From Alistipes sp. (GTDB lineage: Bacteria; Bacteroidota; Bacteroidia; Bacteroidales; Rikenellaceae), in assembly GCA_017558115.1 (NCBI GenBank), contig JAFYWG010000061.1, positions 19,287 through 83,286 of the forward strand: 64,000 nt of DNA, written 5' to 3'. The first letter of the stretch is position 1, and each line of letters opens with the position of its first letter. This document shows positions 44,738-55,103 of the stretch, piece after piece. A model generated the notes under the pieces. The model was not told the DNA's origin. It worked only from the letters and a program-made list of their open reading frames with translations, and did no database searches. The position numbers were made by a program, and so were the translations under genes.

Positions 44738-45007
44738 TTACTCGAAATCCAACTCCTCAGCAGCCTCAATAGCAGCCTCTGCATACTCAACGGCCTCAGC
44801 GAGATCAGCCTCATCAATAGCCTCAGCAGCCTCAAGAACAGCCTCGCAGCACTCGCCGTCGCACTCGTCGCAGTCGCCGTCGCACTCGTCGCAGCACTCC
44901 ATTGCCTGAGCCTCCTCAGTCTGCTCCTCAGCAGCCTTCTGCTGGCCGCCACATGCTACCATTGCTACAGCAGCAAACATAGCTGCAAATGCAAATACCT
45001 TCTTCAT
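44738..45007 (-). CDS. Small acidic Cys-rich lipoprotein, unknown function
   Basis: I start at the ATG at 45007 (89 residues), which gives a clean lipoprotein signal (MKKVFAFAAMF...AMVAC, Cys20); a longer frame adds 15 unlike residues. The mature part is very acidic. It contains a Cys-Asp-Glu cluster of two imperfect units, DECDGDC and DECDGEC, flanked by CC pairs (seven Cys within about 20 residues). A Glu/Ala-rich helical tail follows. I do not recognise the family. The thiol- and carboxylate-dense motif suggests metal binding, which is inference only. It has its own promoter box (45050-45057) and terminator, so it is likely expressed on its own. Confidence 0.75.
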   Translation of the reverse strand: MKKVFAFAAMFAAVAMVACGGQQKAAEEQTEEAQAMECCDECDGDCDECDGECCEAVLEAAEAIDEADLAEAVEYAEAAIEAAEELDFE

Positions 45008-45049
45008 AATTTTTAAAAATTTAGAATTGTTAGTAATCTTTTTACCGCA

Positions 45050-45057
45050 CAAATATA
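45050..45057 (-). promoter_or_regulatory. -7 promoter box for the Cys-rich lipoprotein
   Basis: TATATTTG on the minus strand lies 42 nt before the start codon. Confidence 0.5.
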
Positions 45058-45133
45058 CATATTTTTTTCTGATTACAACTTTTTTAGGCTAAAGTTTGCA
45101 TAAAGATGCCTTGATGTGTGATTTTTTTTTTGT

Positions 45134-45268
45134 TCAAGAGACTTAAGAGACAGAAGGACCAAAGAGACAAAAGAGAAGTCGCTATCAACAGAAAGGTCCG
45201 AGCCATCCCTTTGGTCCCTATCGTCTTTTTCGTCCCTTTCGTCCCTATCACACTACCCCTCCTAACCT
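45134..45268. repeat. 9-nt-periodic purine/pyrimidine inverted repeat
   Basis: A purine-rich arm of AAGAGACTT-like 9-mers (45134-45180) is followed by a pyrimidine-rich arm of TTCGTCCCT-like 9-mers (45205-45268). GGACCAAAG (45156-45164) is exactly complementary to CTTTGGTCC (45209-45217). No credible protein is encoded. Confidence 0.6.
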
Positions 45269-45271
45269 TCC

Positions 45272-45326
45272 GTTTCATGTTTCACTGTTTCATAACATAG
45301 GGAAATGAAACAGTGAAACATGAAAC
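45272..45326. repeat. Perfect 22-bp inverted repeat built of GTTTCA units
   Basis: The left arm 45272-45293 and right arm 45305-45326 are perfectly complementary around an 11-nt loop. Each arm is made of GTTTCAT, GTTTCACT and GTTTCAT units. No T run follows, so it is not a standard terminator, although it lies 25 nt after the stop of the SPOR gene (minus strand). Confidence 0.85.
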
Positions 45327-45351
45327 ATGCTCTCTAACTCACCGCGCGCCT

Positions 45352-45858
45352 TTACTCATTTTGTAGGCTATCAGCCACCTCTATAACCTTGGCGCGTGTG
45401 TTAGCCAGATCCCTATATTTTATAACTTCGCGCTTGGGGAAGAGCTCGGGGTACTCGCCCACGAGTTGCTGCATAAGCGTGCTCGCCTCCTCCAGCGTCA
45501 GGCAGTCGCCCACAGAGACCTTGAAGTAGGGGCTCTCGTAGACCATATAGGCGTTGATATGTGGGTGGTTCTTCTTGAATGTCTCGAGTAGGCTCTTGGC
45601 CGTGTCGCCAGCATACTGGCCGTTATCCGAGAAGATGACGATGCGGTAGCCCTCCACCTCCTTGCGGCGCGTTTTGGCCTCTATGTCGCTAACGGCGGAG
45701 CTAACACCCTCGCTCTCTACTACGCGCACCATAGCGCCATCCATAGTGCGTGACGAAAGTTCCGACCTCTTATTCTCTATGCGCTGCGCCTGTGCCTCGG
45801 GCGTGCCAAAGGTCACAAGGGCAAGTGCCGTAATCATTATGCTTAAAAGAGCTCTCAT
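45352..45858 (-). CDS. SPOR-domain-like secreted protein
   Basis: The 168-residue protein has a cleavable signal peptide (to about residue 24, PEAQAQ). The C-terminal half resembles a SPOR peptidoglycan-binding domain: YRIVIFSDNGQYAGDTAKSL, then AYMVYESPYFKVSVGDCLTL and EEASTLMQQL (about 70-150), the usual beta-alpha-beta repeat. SPOR domains bind glycan strands lacking stem peptides, often at division sites. It is the last gene of a four-gene minus-strand unit with an ABC permease, MenG and a small unknown protein, 21 nt after the latter. Confidence 0.75.
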   Translation of the reverse strand: MRALLSIMITALALVTFGTPEAQAQRIENKRSELSSRTMDGAMVRVVESEGVSSAVSDIEAKTRRKEVEGYRIVIFSDNGQYAGDTAKSLLETFKKNHPHINAYMVYESPYFKVSVGDCLTLEEASTLMQQLVGEYPELFPKREVIKYRDLANTRAKVIEVADSLQNE

Positions 45859-45879
45859 AGTCTATAAGTTTTTGCGTTG

Positions 45880-46407
45880 TTATCTGTTTAAGTATTGCTC
45901 CAACCCTTCGAGTGCTGCGGCAGCAATCGGTGCGTTGGCAAGTAGCTCGGTTATGGCTACACCCTCGGCCTCGGCGTTACGCCTAATGAGGCTTGTGCCA
46001 CCCCTTATGCGGTAGTTTAGCGTGATGTCACTCTCGGTCTCGAGGGCACGCCTGAGTGTGCGATGTAGGGCAAAGCTGCTTCGGGCGTTGAAGCGCAGTG
46101 GGATGAGCACTTTCGAGGTGCGCCTACCCCTAACCACCACCTTGTCGCGTAGCGATATGGTGACCACGTTCTCGCCATCCTCGACGACATCTATCTCGGC
46201 GCGGCTAACAACAAGCCTATGGCAGGTGTCGTTGTCCACCTCGATATATAGGTTCATGCCCGAGGTGGATAGGTGCGTAACGTCAACCACGCCCACGAGG
46301 CTCACACCCTCGGCCATGCGCTCCGAAAGGGGCTTGCACGCCCGAGTTCCGTGGCTACACGTCATGAGCGCAACCGCGATAAGCACAACCCTACACAACC
46401 ACTTCAT
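45880..46407 (-). CDS. Unknown secreted protein, possible LEA14-like beta-sandwich
   Basis: The 175-residue protein starts with a signal peptide (MKWLCRVVLIAVALMTCSHG). The mature part has alternating hydrophobic beta-strands; GMNLYIEVDNDTCHRLVVSRAEIDV resembles the first strands of LEA14/WHy domains, followed by a basic segment and an Ala-rich C-terminal helix. The comparison is weak and I do not assign a function. It lies between menG (12 nt) and the SPOR gene (21 nt), so it is almost surely translated from the same message. Confidence 0.6.
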   Translation of the reverse strand: MKWLCRVVLIAVALMTCSHGTRACKPLSERMAEGVSLVGVVDVTHLSTSGMNLYIEVDNDTCHRLVVSRAEIDVVEDGENVVTISLRDKVVVRGRRTSKVLIPLRFNARSSFALHRTLRRALETESDITLNYRIRGGTSLIRRNAEAEGVAITELLANAPIAAAALEGLEQYLNR

Positions 46408-46419
46408 ACTCTAACGCCG

Positions 46420-47139
46420 CTACTTTACCGCTTCGTATATGTGTGCCACGCCAAAGCTCTGCTTGCGTCGCTTTACATCCTTGAAGCCCACACTCTTAAG
46501 TATCTCGACGAAGCGCTCGGGAGCGGGGAACTCATCGATAGACTCGGGGAGGTAGACATATGCCTGCTTATCCTTCGATATCATAGCGCCAATGCCTGGG
46601 AGGATGCGGTGTGAGTACTGGGCATAGAACCAGCGTATAAGGCGATTCTTGGGCACCGAGAGCTCCAACACCACCAACTTACCACCCTCACGTAGCGTGC
46701 GGTGTATCTCGCTGAGGCCACGCTCGAGGTTTTCGAAGTTGCGCACGCCAAAGGCCACGGTGGCGGCATCTATAGAGCCTGTCTCCACCATTGTAAGGTT
46801 CTCGGCATCACCCTTCTCGAGCATGATGCGCTCCTCCAATCCCTGCTTCTGCACCTTGCGGCGTGCCACAGCGAGCATCTCCTCCGAGAGGTCGATACCC
46901 AGAATCTGTGTGCGGTCTACGCGCTTTGCCATGGCTATGGCAAGGTCGCCCGTGCCTGTGGCTATATCCATGATTTTTACGGCCTTTGCACGGCGCACGA
47001 TGCGCACCACCCTACGTCGCCAAATGCGGTCGAGGTTGAAGGATATGATATGGTTTAGCTTGTCGTAGCTGGGGGCGATGTTGTCGAACATCTCCTCCAC
47101 CTGAGCCTTTTTTGTTTGCTGGTCGTTATATGGTTTCAT
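46420..47139 (-). CDS. menG: Demethylmenaquinone methyltransferase
   Basis: The 239-residue SAM-dependent enzyme (UbiE/MenG family) makes the last step of menaquinone synthesis. I use the ATG at 47139 (MKPYNDQQTKKAQVEEMF); an upstream ATG at 47157 adds six residues and overlaps the permease stop region. SAM motif I is IMDIATGTGDLAIAM; other motifs are GIDLSEEMLAVARRK, FGVRNFENLERGLSEI and SFGVAHIYEAVK at the C-terminus. The family signature YDKLNHIISFNLDRIWRR is near the start. It belongs to the permease-menG-unknown-SPOR unit. Confidence 0.93.
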   Translation of the reverse strand: MKPYNDQQTKKAQVEEMFDNIAPSYDKLNHIISFNLDRIWRRRVVRIVRRAKAVKIMDIATGTGDLAIAMAKRVDRTQILGIDLSEEMLAVARRKVQKQGLEERIMLEKGDAENLTMVETGSIDAATVAFGVRNFENLERGLSEIHRTLREGGKLVVLELSVPKNRLIRWFYAQYSHRILPGIGAMISKDKQAYVYLPESIDEFPAPERFVEILKSVGFKDVKRRKQSFGVAHIYEAVK

Positions 47140-47149
47140 ACTCCGAAAA

Positions 47150-48391
47150 TTATTCATAACGCATTGTCTCTGCGGGCGATATGCGCGCCGAGAAGGCTGC
47201 GGGAAGTAACATTACTATAAAGGTTATAACTATCGTAGAGGCCGTTGCCACACCCCACCATCCCCAGCATAGTGACGCTGGCACCGCATCGAGCATGTAC
47301 TCCTCGGCTGAGAGGGGTATAAGGCGGTAGTAGTGCTCGGCAAGAGCTATGGCGATGCCCGTCGCCACGCCCCATGCTACGCCGCGTAGCACGATGAAGA
47401 GTGCGCGGTAGAGGAATACCTCTATAACCGAAGCGCGACGCATGCCGAGGGCTCGCAGTTCGCCAATCATGCGCTTACGCTCAAAAACGATGATAAGCAG
47501 CGCCGTAGTCATGTTCAGTAGCGCTACGATGATCATGATGATGACAATCACCACGGCGTTCACATCGTGTGTAGCCAGCCAGCTGAAGACCTCAAAATAT
47601 ATGTCGTCAATTGCAAAGGCGTAGGTGTCCATCTCCTCCATAAAGTATATCTCGAGGCGGTGCTCGTTGTACTCTGCAGCCATCGCCTTGCGGTCTACGC
47701 CCTCACGTAGCCACACCTCATAGCCCGTAATAAGGTTGTTGTCGCCCTCGTATAGGCGTGTTACGTTGCGTATGTCGGTGACGATATATGTGTTGTCGAT
47801 AGCGTCTACGCCCGTGCGGTAGATGCCCGCTATTGCAAACCTATCGCGTAGAGCCGAGCCGTTAGTGTCGATGAATACCATCTCCACGCGGTCGCCCACC
47901 TCCACATCCATCTTCTCAGCTATGCTCTGGCTCACGAGTATATCCTTCGAGCGGGGCTCTCCCGTGAGGCGGGGTAGCTCACCACACACAAGGCTCTCGC
48001 GGTAGAAGTCGACATTATAGAGCGAGTCGATGCCCTTAAGCAGCACGCCCACGATGTTGTCGTCGCTCTTAATGACGCCCTCCTTGCTGCGGTATACGGA
48101 GTAGCGTTCCACGCGCTCATCATCCAGCAGATGCTCTATGGCATCGCTGCGCTCTATGGCTCTGCTCGATACTATGCCATAGCTCTCGGGTGCGGTGATT
48201 ACGACGTCGCTCACCATGCCTGAAATCTTGGCATCGAGCTCCTCCTTGAATCCCACGACCACCGAGAGGGTCACGATGACCACGGCGAGGCTCACGGCTG
48301 TTGCTATGGTAGCCACACGCTCCATAACACCCGCCTTGTTGCCCTGGCGACGGCTCGATAGTCGTCTGGCTATGTAGAACTCTGTGCGCAC
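47150..48391 (-). CDS. ABC transporter permease, LolC/E-like
   Basis: The 413-residue protein has four membrane helices in the MacB/FtsX arrangement: one at the N-terminus (about 27-48) and three near the C-terminus (about 270-295, 325-350, 375-400). A large periplasmic domain lies between. The N-terminal YIARRLSSRRQGNKAGVMERVATIA segment resembles Bacteroidota LolE-type proteins, which release lipoproteins from the inner membrane. The matching ATPase is not adjacent. A minus-strand TATATTTG box at 48418-48425 lies upstream. Confidence 0.85.
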   Translation of the reverse strand: MRTEFYIARRLSSRRQGNKAGVMERVATIATAVSLAVVIVTLSVVVGFKEELDAKISGMVSDVVITAPESYGIVSSRAIERSDAIEHLLDDERVERYSVYRSKEGVIKSDDNIVGVLLKGIDSLYNVDFYRESLVCGELPRLTGEPRSKDILVSQSIAEKMDVEVGDRVEMVFIDTNGSALRDRFAIAGIYRTGVDAIDNTYIVTDIRNVTRLYEGDNNLITGYEVWLREGVDRKAMAAEYNEHRLEIYFMEEMDTYAFAIDDIYFEVFSWLATHDVNAVVIVIIMIIVALLNMTTALLIIVFERKRMIGELRALGMRRASVIEVFLYRALFIVLRGVAWGVATGIAIALAEHYYRLIPLSAEEYMLDAVPASLCWGWWGVATASTIVITFIVMLLPAAFSARISPAETMRYE

Positions 48392-48417
48392 TGTATATTA
48401 CGTTGGTAATTAACATG

Positions 48418-48425
48418 CAAATATA
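48418..48425 (-). promoter_or_regulatory. -7 promoter box for the permease-menG operon
   Basis: TATATTTG on the minus strand, 27 nt before the permease start codon. Confidence 0.45.
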
Positions 48426-48508
48426 GGCATAATTGTCGAAAAATCGCAATGCGTGGCCCATAATCCTACCAATGGGCTTGGTATTGATACGAATAGGGTA
48501 TAACGAGT

Positions 48509-48540
48509 GATGGGTCACCCGCCTCGGCGAGCAACCCATC
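48509..48540 (-). terminator. Hairpin downstream of katG
   Basis: Minus-strand GATGGGTTGCTCGCC pairs with GGCGGGTGACCCATC (48526-48540 with 48509-48523) with a few G-U pairs and a 2-nt loop. The T tract is poor, so termination strength is uncertain. Confidence 0.6.
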
Positions 48541-48560
48541 CTCGCTATACCATAGTGCTA

Positions 48561-50774
<2,214 letters not shown>

Positions 50775-50823
50775 TTAGTGTTGTTTTATAGAGTTGGTTT
50801 ATATTATTTTCTGTTTATATTTG

Positions 50824-50831
50824 CAAAGGTA
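50824..50831 (-). promoter_or_regulatory. -7 promoter box for katG
   Basis: TACCTTTG on the minus strand. The leader to the katG ATG would be about 55 nt. I cannot identify an OxyR or PerR operator with confidence. Confidence 0.5.
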
Positions 50832-50950
50832 ATAATTTGATTTTTATTAAAAGAATATTTTAGTAACAATTTTTGGTTAAATAATCGTAAATAACTACAA
50901 ATAGTTATCCAAATGGTAGACTCGGGTCGCTATTTTTGGGGAGTAGCCTA

Positions 50951-51090
50951 TTTTTTCGGAATTATATACATTAGGCTTGCACGTTAAAAGGTGTGAGATT
51001 CCCACGCATTTGTTTTGTTCGTCATTGCGAGGAGCGTAGCGACGTGGCAATCTCAAAACAAATGCTCGGAATGAACGAGTTGTTACGCGC
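50951..51090. repeat. Dispersed palindromic repeat, copy 2
   Basis: The region begins TTTTTTCGGAATTATATACA, matching copy 1 (42369). It then has nested inverted repeats: GAGATTCCCACG (50995-51006) against CGTGGCAATCTC (51043-51054), and GCATTTGTTTTG (51006-51017) against CAAAACAAATGC (51054-51065), around the core GTCATTGCGAGGAGCGTAGC. The core resembles a repeat dispersed through many bacterial genomes. The rest of the 50763-51298 gap holds the katG promoter and the next gene's promoter. Confidence 0.65.
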
Positions 51091-51240
51091 CTAAAGTATA
51101 TAATTCAGATTTTTTTTGAGATGAAAATAGAGGTGAACAAAATGAGATTGCTCGAAATATATAAATATAGGTAAGGTGATAGCAGAATGACAAAGACGAA
51201 GAAAATCATTATTGAGGATAAAAAATAGTTTAAAAATATT

Positions 51241-51270
51241 TTTGTTTTTATTAATTTTATAATACTTTTG
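51241..51270 (+). promoter_or_regulatory. Promoter of the BACON lipoprotein gene
   Basis: TTTG (51241-51244), an 18-nt spacer and TACTTTTG (51263-51270), 28 nt before the ATG at 51299. The spacer is slightly short. Confidence 0.55.
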
Positions 51271-51298
51271 CGTAAACAAATTTTTAATATTGGTGACT

Positions 51299-53263
51299 AT
51301 GAGAATTTTTAACCCCTTGTTCCTATATGCAGCCATTATGTTTGCAGGCCTGCTTATGGGATGTAAGAATGACCCTGTAGTTGATGATCAGCCTCAGGGA
51401 GGTAGTGAGAGAGTTATCAACATCGGCGATACAGCGATTAATATCGATGCCGAGGGTGGTGACTACACAATTGAGCTAACTGTGACAAATGCCATTGGCA
51501 GTGTTGCAGTAGCGGCAAAGTGCGAGGCCGAGTGGATTACCATTGGTGAGACATCTAACACCTTTGTGAAGTTCAAGGCTGCGTATAACACAGAGGAGAG
51601 CCCACGAAAGGCAACGTTGACTATCAAGTATCCTGAGGCGAAGGATGTGGTAGTTGAGGTAACTCAAGCAGCGATGAGTGGCGAGCCCTTCACTTTCGAG
51701 ATTAGGAATGTAGGCTATAATAAGTTTACGTCGATTGTAATGCCTCAGAATGATGACAACTACTATGTTTTGTATATGTCGAAGGTGTCATATTTCCAGG
51801 ATATGGGCATCACGGACGAAGAGACACTCTTTACTGACGACTATAACTTCTTCTCGCAGTATGCAACTGCCTATGGCTATAGCATTCAGGAGTTTATGAC
51901 TCAGTTTGGTCTTGCCTTTAAAGGTTATATGGCAATGGAGTGGACAGCCCTCTCGCCAGCCGAGGATTATGCAGTCTATGTATATGGCGTGAAGTTTAAC
52001 GAGGATGGTAGCGATTACACCGTAACCACCCCAGTCTTCTACGAGCTGGTATCTACGCCTATCAACTCTTTCGGTATACAGCACTTTGATATTGATATTG
52101 ATGTAGATGGTCCAGATGCAACAATTAGCATCAATCCAGGCGGGGAGTCAGACTACTACCAGACAATGATTGTTGATGCAGATAGCGAGCTTTATCTTGC
52201 TGAGGGTGCAGTTGTTGATGAGGAGTATGCAGTGCTTGTATCGAAGAATTGGATGAGCTACGTGAACTCTTATATGGGTTACTATGATATGAGCCTCTTA
52301 GAGGTCCTCACAGAGAAGTGTAAGATGGGTAAGCAGACATGGACTGAGCCCCTCATTGCTAATAGAGACTATATGCTTATTGTCTTTAAGGTAGATGCTA
52401 TTAGCGATTTACCTATGCTCTCGACAATTCCCGTTGTTAAGAACTTCTCTACGGGCGATGTTGCAGCAACGGACATGAGCTTCGACATAGAGGTTAACGC
52501 CTGCTATACATCGGTTTTGGATATCACTATCACCCCTTCAAGTACTGAGCCGTTCACGTTCATGAGCATTAAGAAGTCGAAGGTAGAGGAGTACACTACC
52601 GATGAGGAGATTATGAACTATCTAATTGATGGATACTGGCTCGAAGAGTATAGCGGTCCATGTGGCTACCACAACAGCTCCCTCTCTCCCGATACAGAGT
52701 ACTCTATCTTCGTCTTTGGCTATCATGGCGGTGTAGCGACTACAGGCCTTACACGCCTCGATGTTAAGACCGAGCCCGTAGCACCCGCCGTAAATAGTGT
52801 GACAGGTATCGTTACCTATGGTCCATACGACCCTGTTGAGGTTGCAGCTCTCGACCCATCGATGTCTTACTATGAAAGTTATGCGGGCTACTTCTTGATG
52901 CTCCACTGGATCGAGATAGAGAACGAGCAGCATGAGGGTGTATACCACTACATCTATGACACAACAACAGTTGAAGCGTGTGGCGACGAGTGGGTATATG
53001 AGGACCTTATAGCATACTCTTACTCTCCACTCATGATTGATGCTGGTGCATATGGCACAGAGTATGTTATTGCAGGTGTAGTTCAGGACTACCGCGGTAA
53101 CTATAGTGACATGGTCTACAGTGAGCCATTTACCTACTCAGCCGACCAGATGCGCGACGCCCAGGAGTTCATCGATATCTTCTATGGCAATACTCGCAGT
53201 GGCAATGTTCAGGTGAGCCTCGTTGGTCGCAACAAGATTGAGGCGCTTCCCGCAGCGAAATAG
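51299..53263 (+). CDS. BACON-domain surface lipoprotein
   Basis: I use the ATG at 51299 (654 residues); a TTG nine nt upstream would add three residues. The lipoprotein signal ends LLMGC (Cys22). A BACON domain follows (about residues 38-125: INIGDTAINIDAEGGDYTIEL ... WITIGE ... ATLTIKY ... VVVEVTQAA), typical of Bacteroidota carbohydrate- or mucin-binding lipoproteins. The rest is a string of beta-domains, two with fibronectin-III-like ends (LSPAEDYAVYVYGVKF, LSPDTEYSIFVFGY). No catalytic motif is seen. It is monocistronic. Its ligand is unknown. Confidence 0.8.
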   Translation: MRIFNPLFLYAAIMFAGLLMGCKNDPVVDDQPQGGSERVINIGDTAINIDAEGGDYTIELTVTNAIGSVAVAAKCEAEWITIGETSNTFVKFKAAYNTEESPRKATLTIKYPEAKDVVVEVTQAAMSGEPFTFEIRNVGYNKFTSIVMPQNDDNYYVLYMSKVSYFQDMGITDEETLFTDDYNFFSQYATAYGYSIQEFMTQFGLAFKGYMAMEWTALSPAEDYAVYVYGVKFNEDGSDYTVTTPVFYELVSTPINSFGIQHFDIDIDVDGPDATISINPGGESDYYQTMIVDADSELYLAEGAVVDEEYAVLVSKNWMSYVNSYMGYYDMSLLEVLTEKCKMGKQTWTEPLIANRDYMLIVFKVDAISDLPMLSTIPVVKNFSTGDVAATDMSFDIEVNACYTSVLDITITPSSTEPFTFMSIKKSKVEEYTTDEEIMNYLIDGYWLEEYSGPCGYHNSSLSPDTEYSIFVFGYHGGVATTGLTRLDVKTEPVAPAVNSVTGIVTYGPYDPVEVAALDPSMSYYESYAGYFLMLHWIEIENEQHEGVYHYIYDTTTVEACGDEWVYEDLIAYSYSPLMIDAGAYGTEYVIAGVVQDYRGNYSDMVYSEPFTYSADQMRDAQEFIDIFYGNTRSGNVQVSLVGRNKIEALPAAK

Positions 53264-53287
53264 CGAGGTTTAAAGACTCTATATTTG

Positions 53288-53324
53288 GGGGTTGTCCAGC
53301 AGTTTTTACTGTTGAGGCAACCCC
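53288..53324 (+). terminator. Hairpin downstream of the BACON gene
   Basis: GGGGTTG (53288-53294) pairs with CAACCCC (53318-53324), with an inner CAGCAG/CTGTTG stem. No T run follows, so it may be a weak terminator. Confidence 0.55.
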
Positions 53325-53431
53325 TAACTATATGCCCTATATTGGGGTTGTTAACAACGTAGTGTTAATAAGCGGTAATAACTTGTAATAATTTGTGCGC
53401 AAAAAATCATTGTTCTATGGTTAAAAATTCC

Positions 53432-53439
53432 TAAATTTG
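53432..53439 (+). promoter_or_regulatory. -7 promoter box for dnaB
   Basis: TAAATTTG, with TTG (53410-53412) 19 nt upstream. It lies 21 nt before the ATG at 53461 and excludes a longer dnaB start. Confidence 0.55.
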
Positions 53440-53460
53440 TGCTTCGTTAAATCATTCGCT

Positions 53461-55077
53461 ATGGCAAAGCAGTATAACAAATATTCGAAAAACAACCAGG
53501 AGGCCTACGAGAAGCTCACGGGCATTGAGGGTACTATACCCCCACAGTCTATCGAACTTGAGCAGGCGGTGTTAGGTGCATTGATGCTCGAGCGCGACGC
53601 TATCATTGACGTTCAGGAGTATGTCAAGGCTGAGACCTTTTACCTCGAGGAGCACCGCACCATTTTTAGGGCTATCCAGGCCCTCTCGGTGGAGATGAAG
53701 GCTATCGACCTCTACACCGTGACCGAGCGCCTAAAGTCGCAGCGCGAGTTGCAGAAGGTGGGAGGTGCGGCATACCTTGCCGAGCTCACACAGAAGGTGG
53801 CATCGGCGGCACATATCGAGTTTCACGCCAAGATCATCGCACAGAAGTATGTGCAGCGCGAGCTTATCCGCTCGGCTACGGAGATTGAGCGCCGTTCGTA
53901 TGACGACGAGGTCGACGTAACGGAGCTTATTGGTTTTGCCGAGCAGGAGATATTCCGCGTATCGGAGGGTAACGTGAAGCGCTCGGTGCAGGTGGCATCC
54001 GACATCCTTCGCAAGGCACTCCAGCAGATTGAGGAGGCCTCGAAAACTGCGGGCGAGTACAACGGTGTGCGTTCGGGCTTCACCGACATCGATGCCGTGA
54101 CGCTCGGTTGGCAGCCATCGGACCTTATCATCATCGCGGCGCGTCCCTCAATGGGTAAGACCGCCTTCGTGCTCACCATGGCGCGTAATATGTGCGTCGA
54201 GCTAAAGACGCCCGTGGCATTCTTCTCTTTGGAGATGTCGTCGGTGCAGCTTATGAACCGACTTATCGTTGCCGAGACTCAGCTCAACTCTAAGGACTTG
54301 CGCACGGGTAACCTCACCCCTGCGCAGTGGACACACCTCGAGTCGCAGACCGTGGAGCTGGGTCGCTCACCACTATACATTGACGACACGCCTGCGCTCT
54401 CGGTCTACGAGTTCCGCTCGAAGGCCCGCCGTCTAAAGACACAGCACGATATTCAGCTTATTATCATAGACTACTTGCAGCTTATGACGGCCTCAACACC
54501 CGAGACGCGAGGCAACCGCGAGCAGGAGGTGTCACTCATCTCGCGTACGCTGAAGGCTATTGCCAAGGAGCTTAACGTCCCTATCATCGCACTTTCGCAG
54601 TTGAGTCGAAATGTGGAGAACCGCGGTGGCTCGAAGCGTCCCCAGTTGTCCGACCTTCGTGAGTCGGGTGCCATCGAGCAGGATGCTGACGTTGTAGCCT
54701 TCATCCACCGTCCCGAGTACTATGGTCTCACCACCGACGAGAACAATATGCCTACGGCGGGTATGGCCGAGATTATCATCGCTAAGCACCGTAATGGTGA
54801 GGTTACGGATGTGCCCTTGCGCTTTATCAAGGAGCAGGCTAAGTTCGCCGATGCCGACTCTTCGGTTACGGCAGCTGTCGTGTCTCAGGGGCCAAACTAT
54901 GGTCGCGAGGAGAGCTACGATGACTTCTCGTCGAGCGGCAATAGCCAGCCTCCTATGGGTGTTGCCCCTATGGGTATGTCTATGGGTATGGCGGGAGGCA
55001 TACCCAATGAGTTCGACCTCGGAGCGCCATCTGCGGGCTTGGGTGCACCAAAGTCGTTCGACGATGCACCATTTTAG
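53461..55077 (+). CDS. dnaB: Replicative DNA helicase DnaB
   Basis: I start at the ATG at 53461 (538 residues); an upstream start would lie inside the promoter. The hexameric helicase unwinds DNA ahead of the fork. The N-terminal domain (PQSIELEQAVLGALMLERDA) is followed by the RecA-like domain. This has Walker A ARPSMGKTAF, H1a-type FSLEMSSVQLMNRL, Walker B LIIIDYLQLM, and the SQLSRNVENRGGSKRPQLSD loop with the arginine finger region. A Gly/Met-rich tail (about 500-525) is probably disordered. yifB follows after 26 nt. Confidence 0.96.
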   Translation: MAKQYNKYSKNNQEAYEKLTGIEGTIPPQSIELEQAVLGALMLERDAIIDVQEYVKAETFYLEEHRTIFRAIQALSVEMKAIDLYTVTERLKSQRELQKVGGAAYLAELTQKVASAAHIEFHAKIIAQKYVQRELIRSATEIERRSYDDEVDVTELIGFAEQEIFRVSEGNVKRSVQVASDILRKALQQIEEASKTAGEYNGVRSGFTDIDAVTLGWQPSDLIIIAARPSMGKTAFVLTMARNMCVELKTPVAFFSLEMSSVQLMNRLIVAETQLNSKDLRTGNLTPAQWTHLESQTVELGRSPLYIDDTPALSVYEFRSKARRLKTQHDIQLIIIDYLQLMTASTPETRGNREQEVSLISRTLKAIAKELNVPIIALSQLSRNVENRGGSKRPQLSDLRESGAIEQDADVVAFIHRPEYYGLTTDENNMPTAGMAEIIIAKHRNGEVTDVPLRFIKEQAKFADADSSVTAAVVSQGPNYGREESYDDFSSSGNSQPPMGVAPMGMSMGMAGGIPNEFDLGAPSAGLGAPKSFDDAPF

Positions 55078-55103
55078 TTAGCGTATAACTTATTATATAT
55101 CAT

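Noticed and set aside
45084-45300. Small frames on both strands in the 45053-45351 gap
   Set aside because: Both are translations of the periodic inverted array; neither has a plausible protein.
53437-53460. Longer N-terminus for DnaB
   Set aside because: It starts inside the -7 promoter box; the ATG at 53461 fits the family start.
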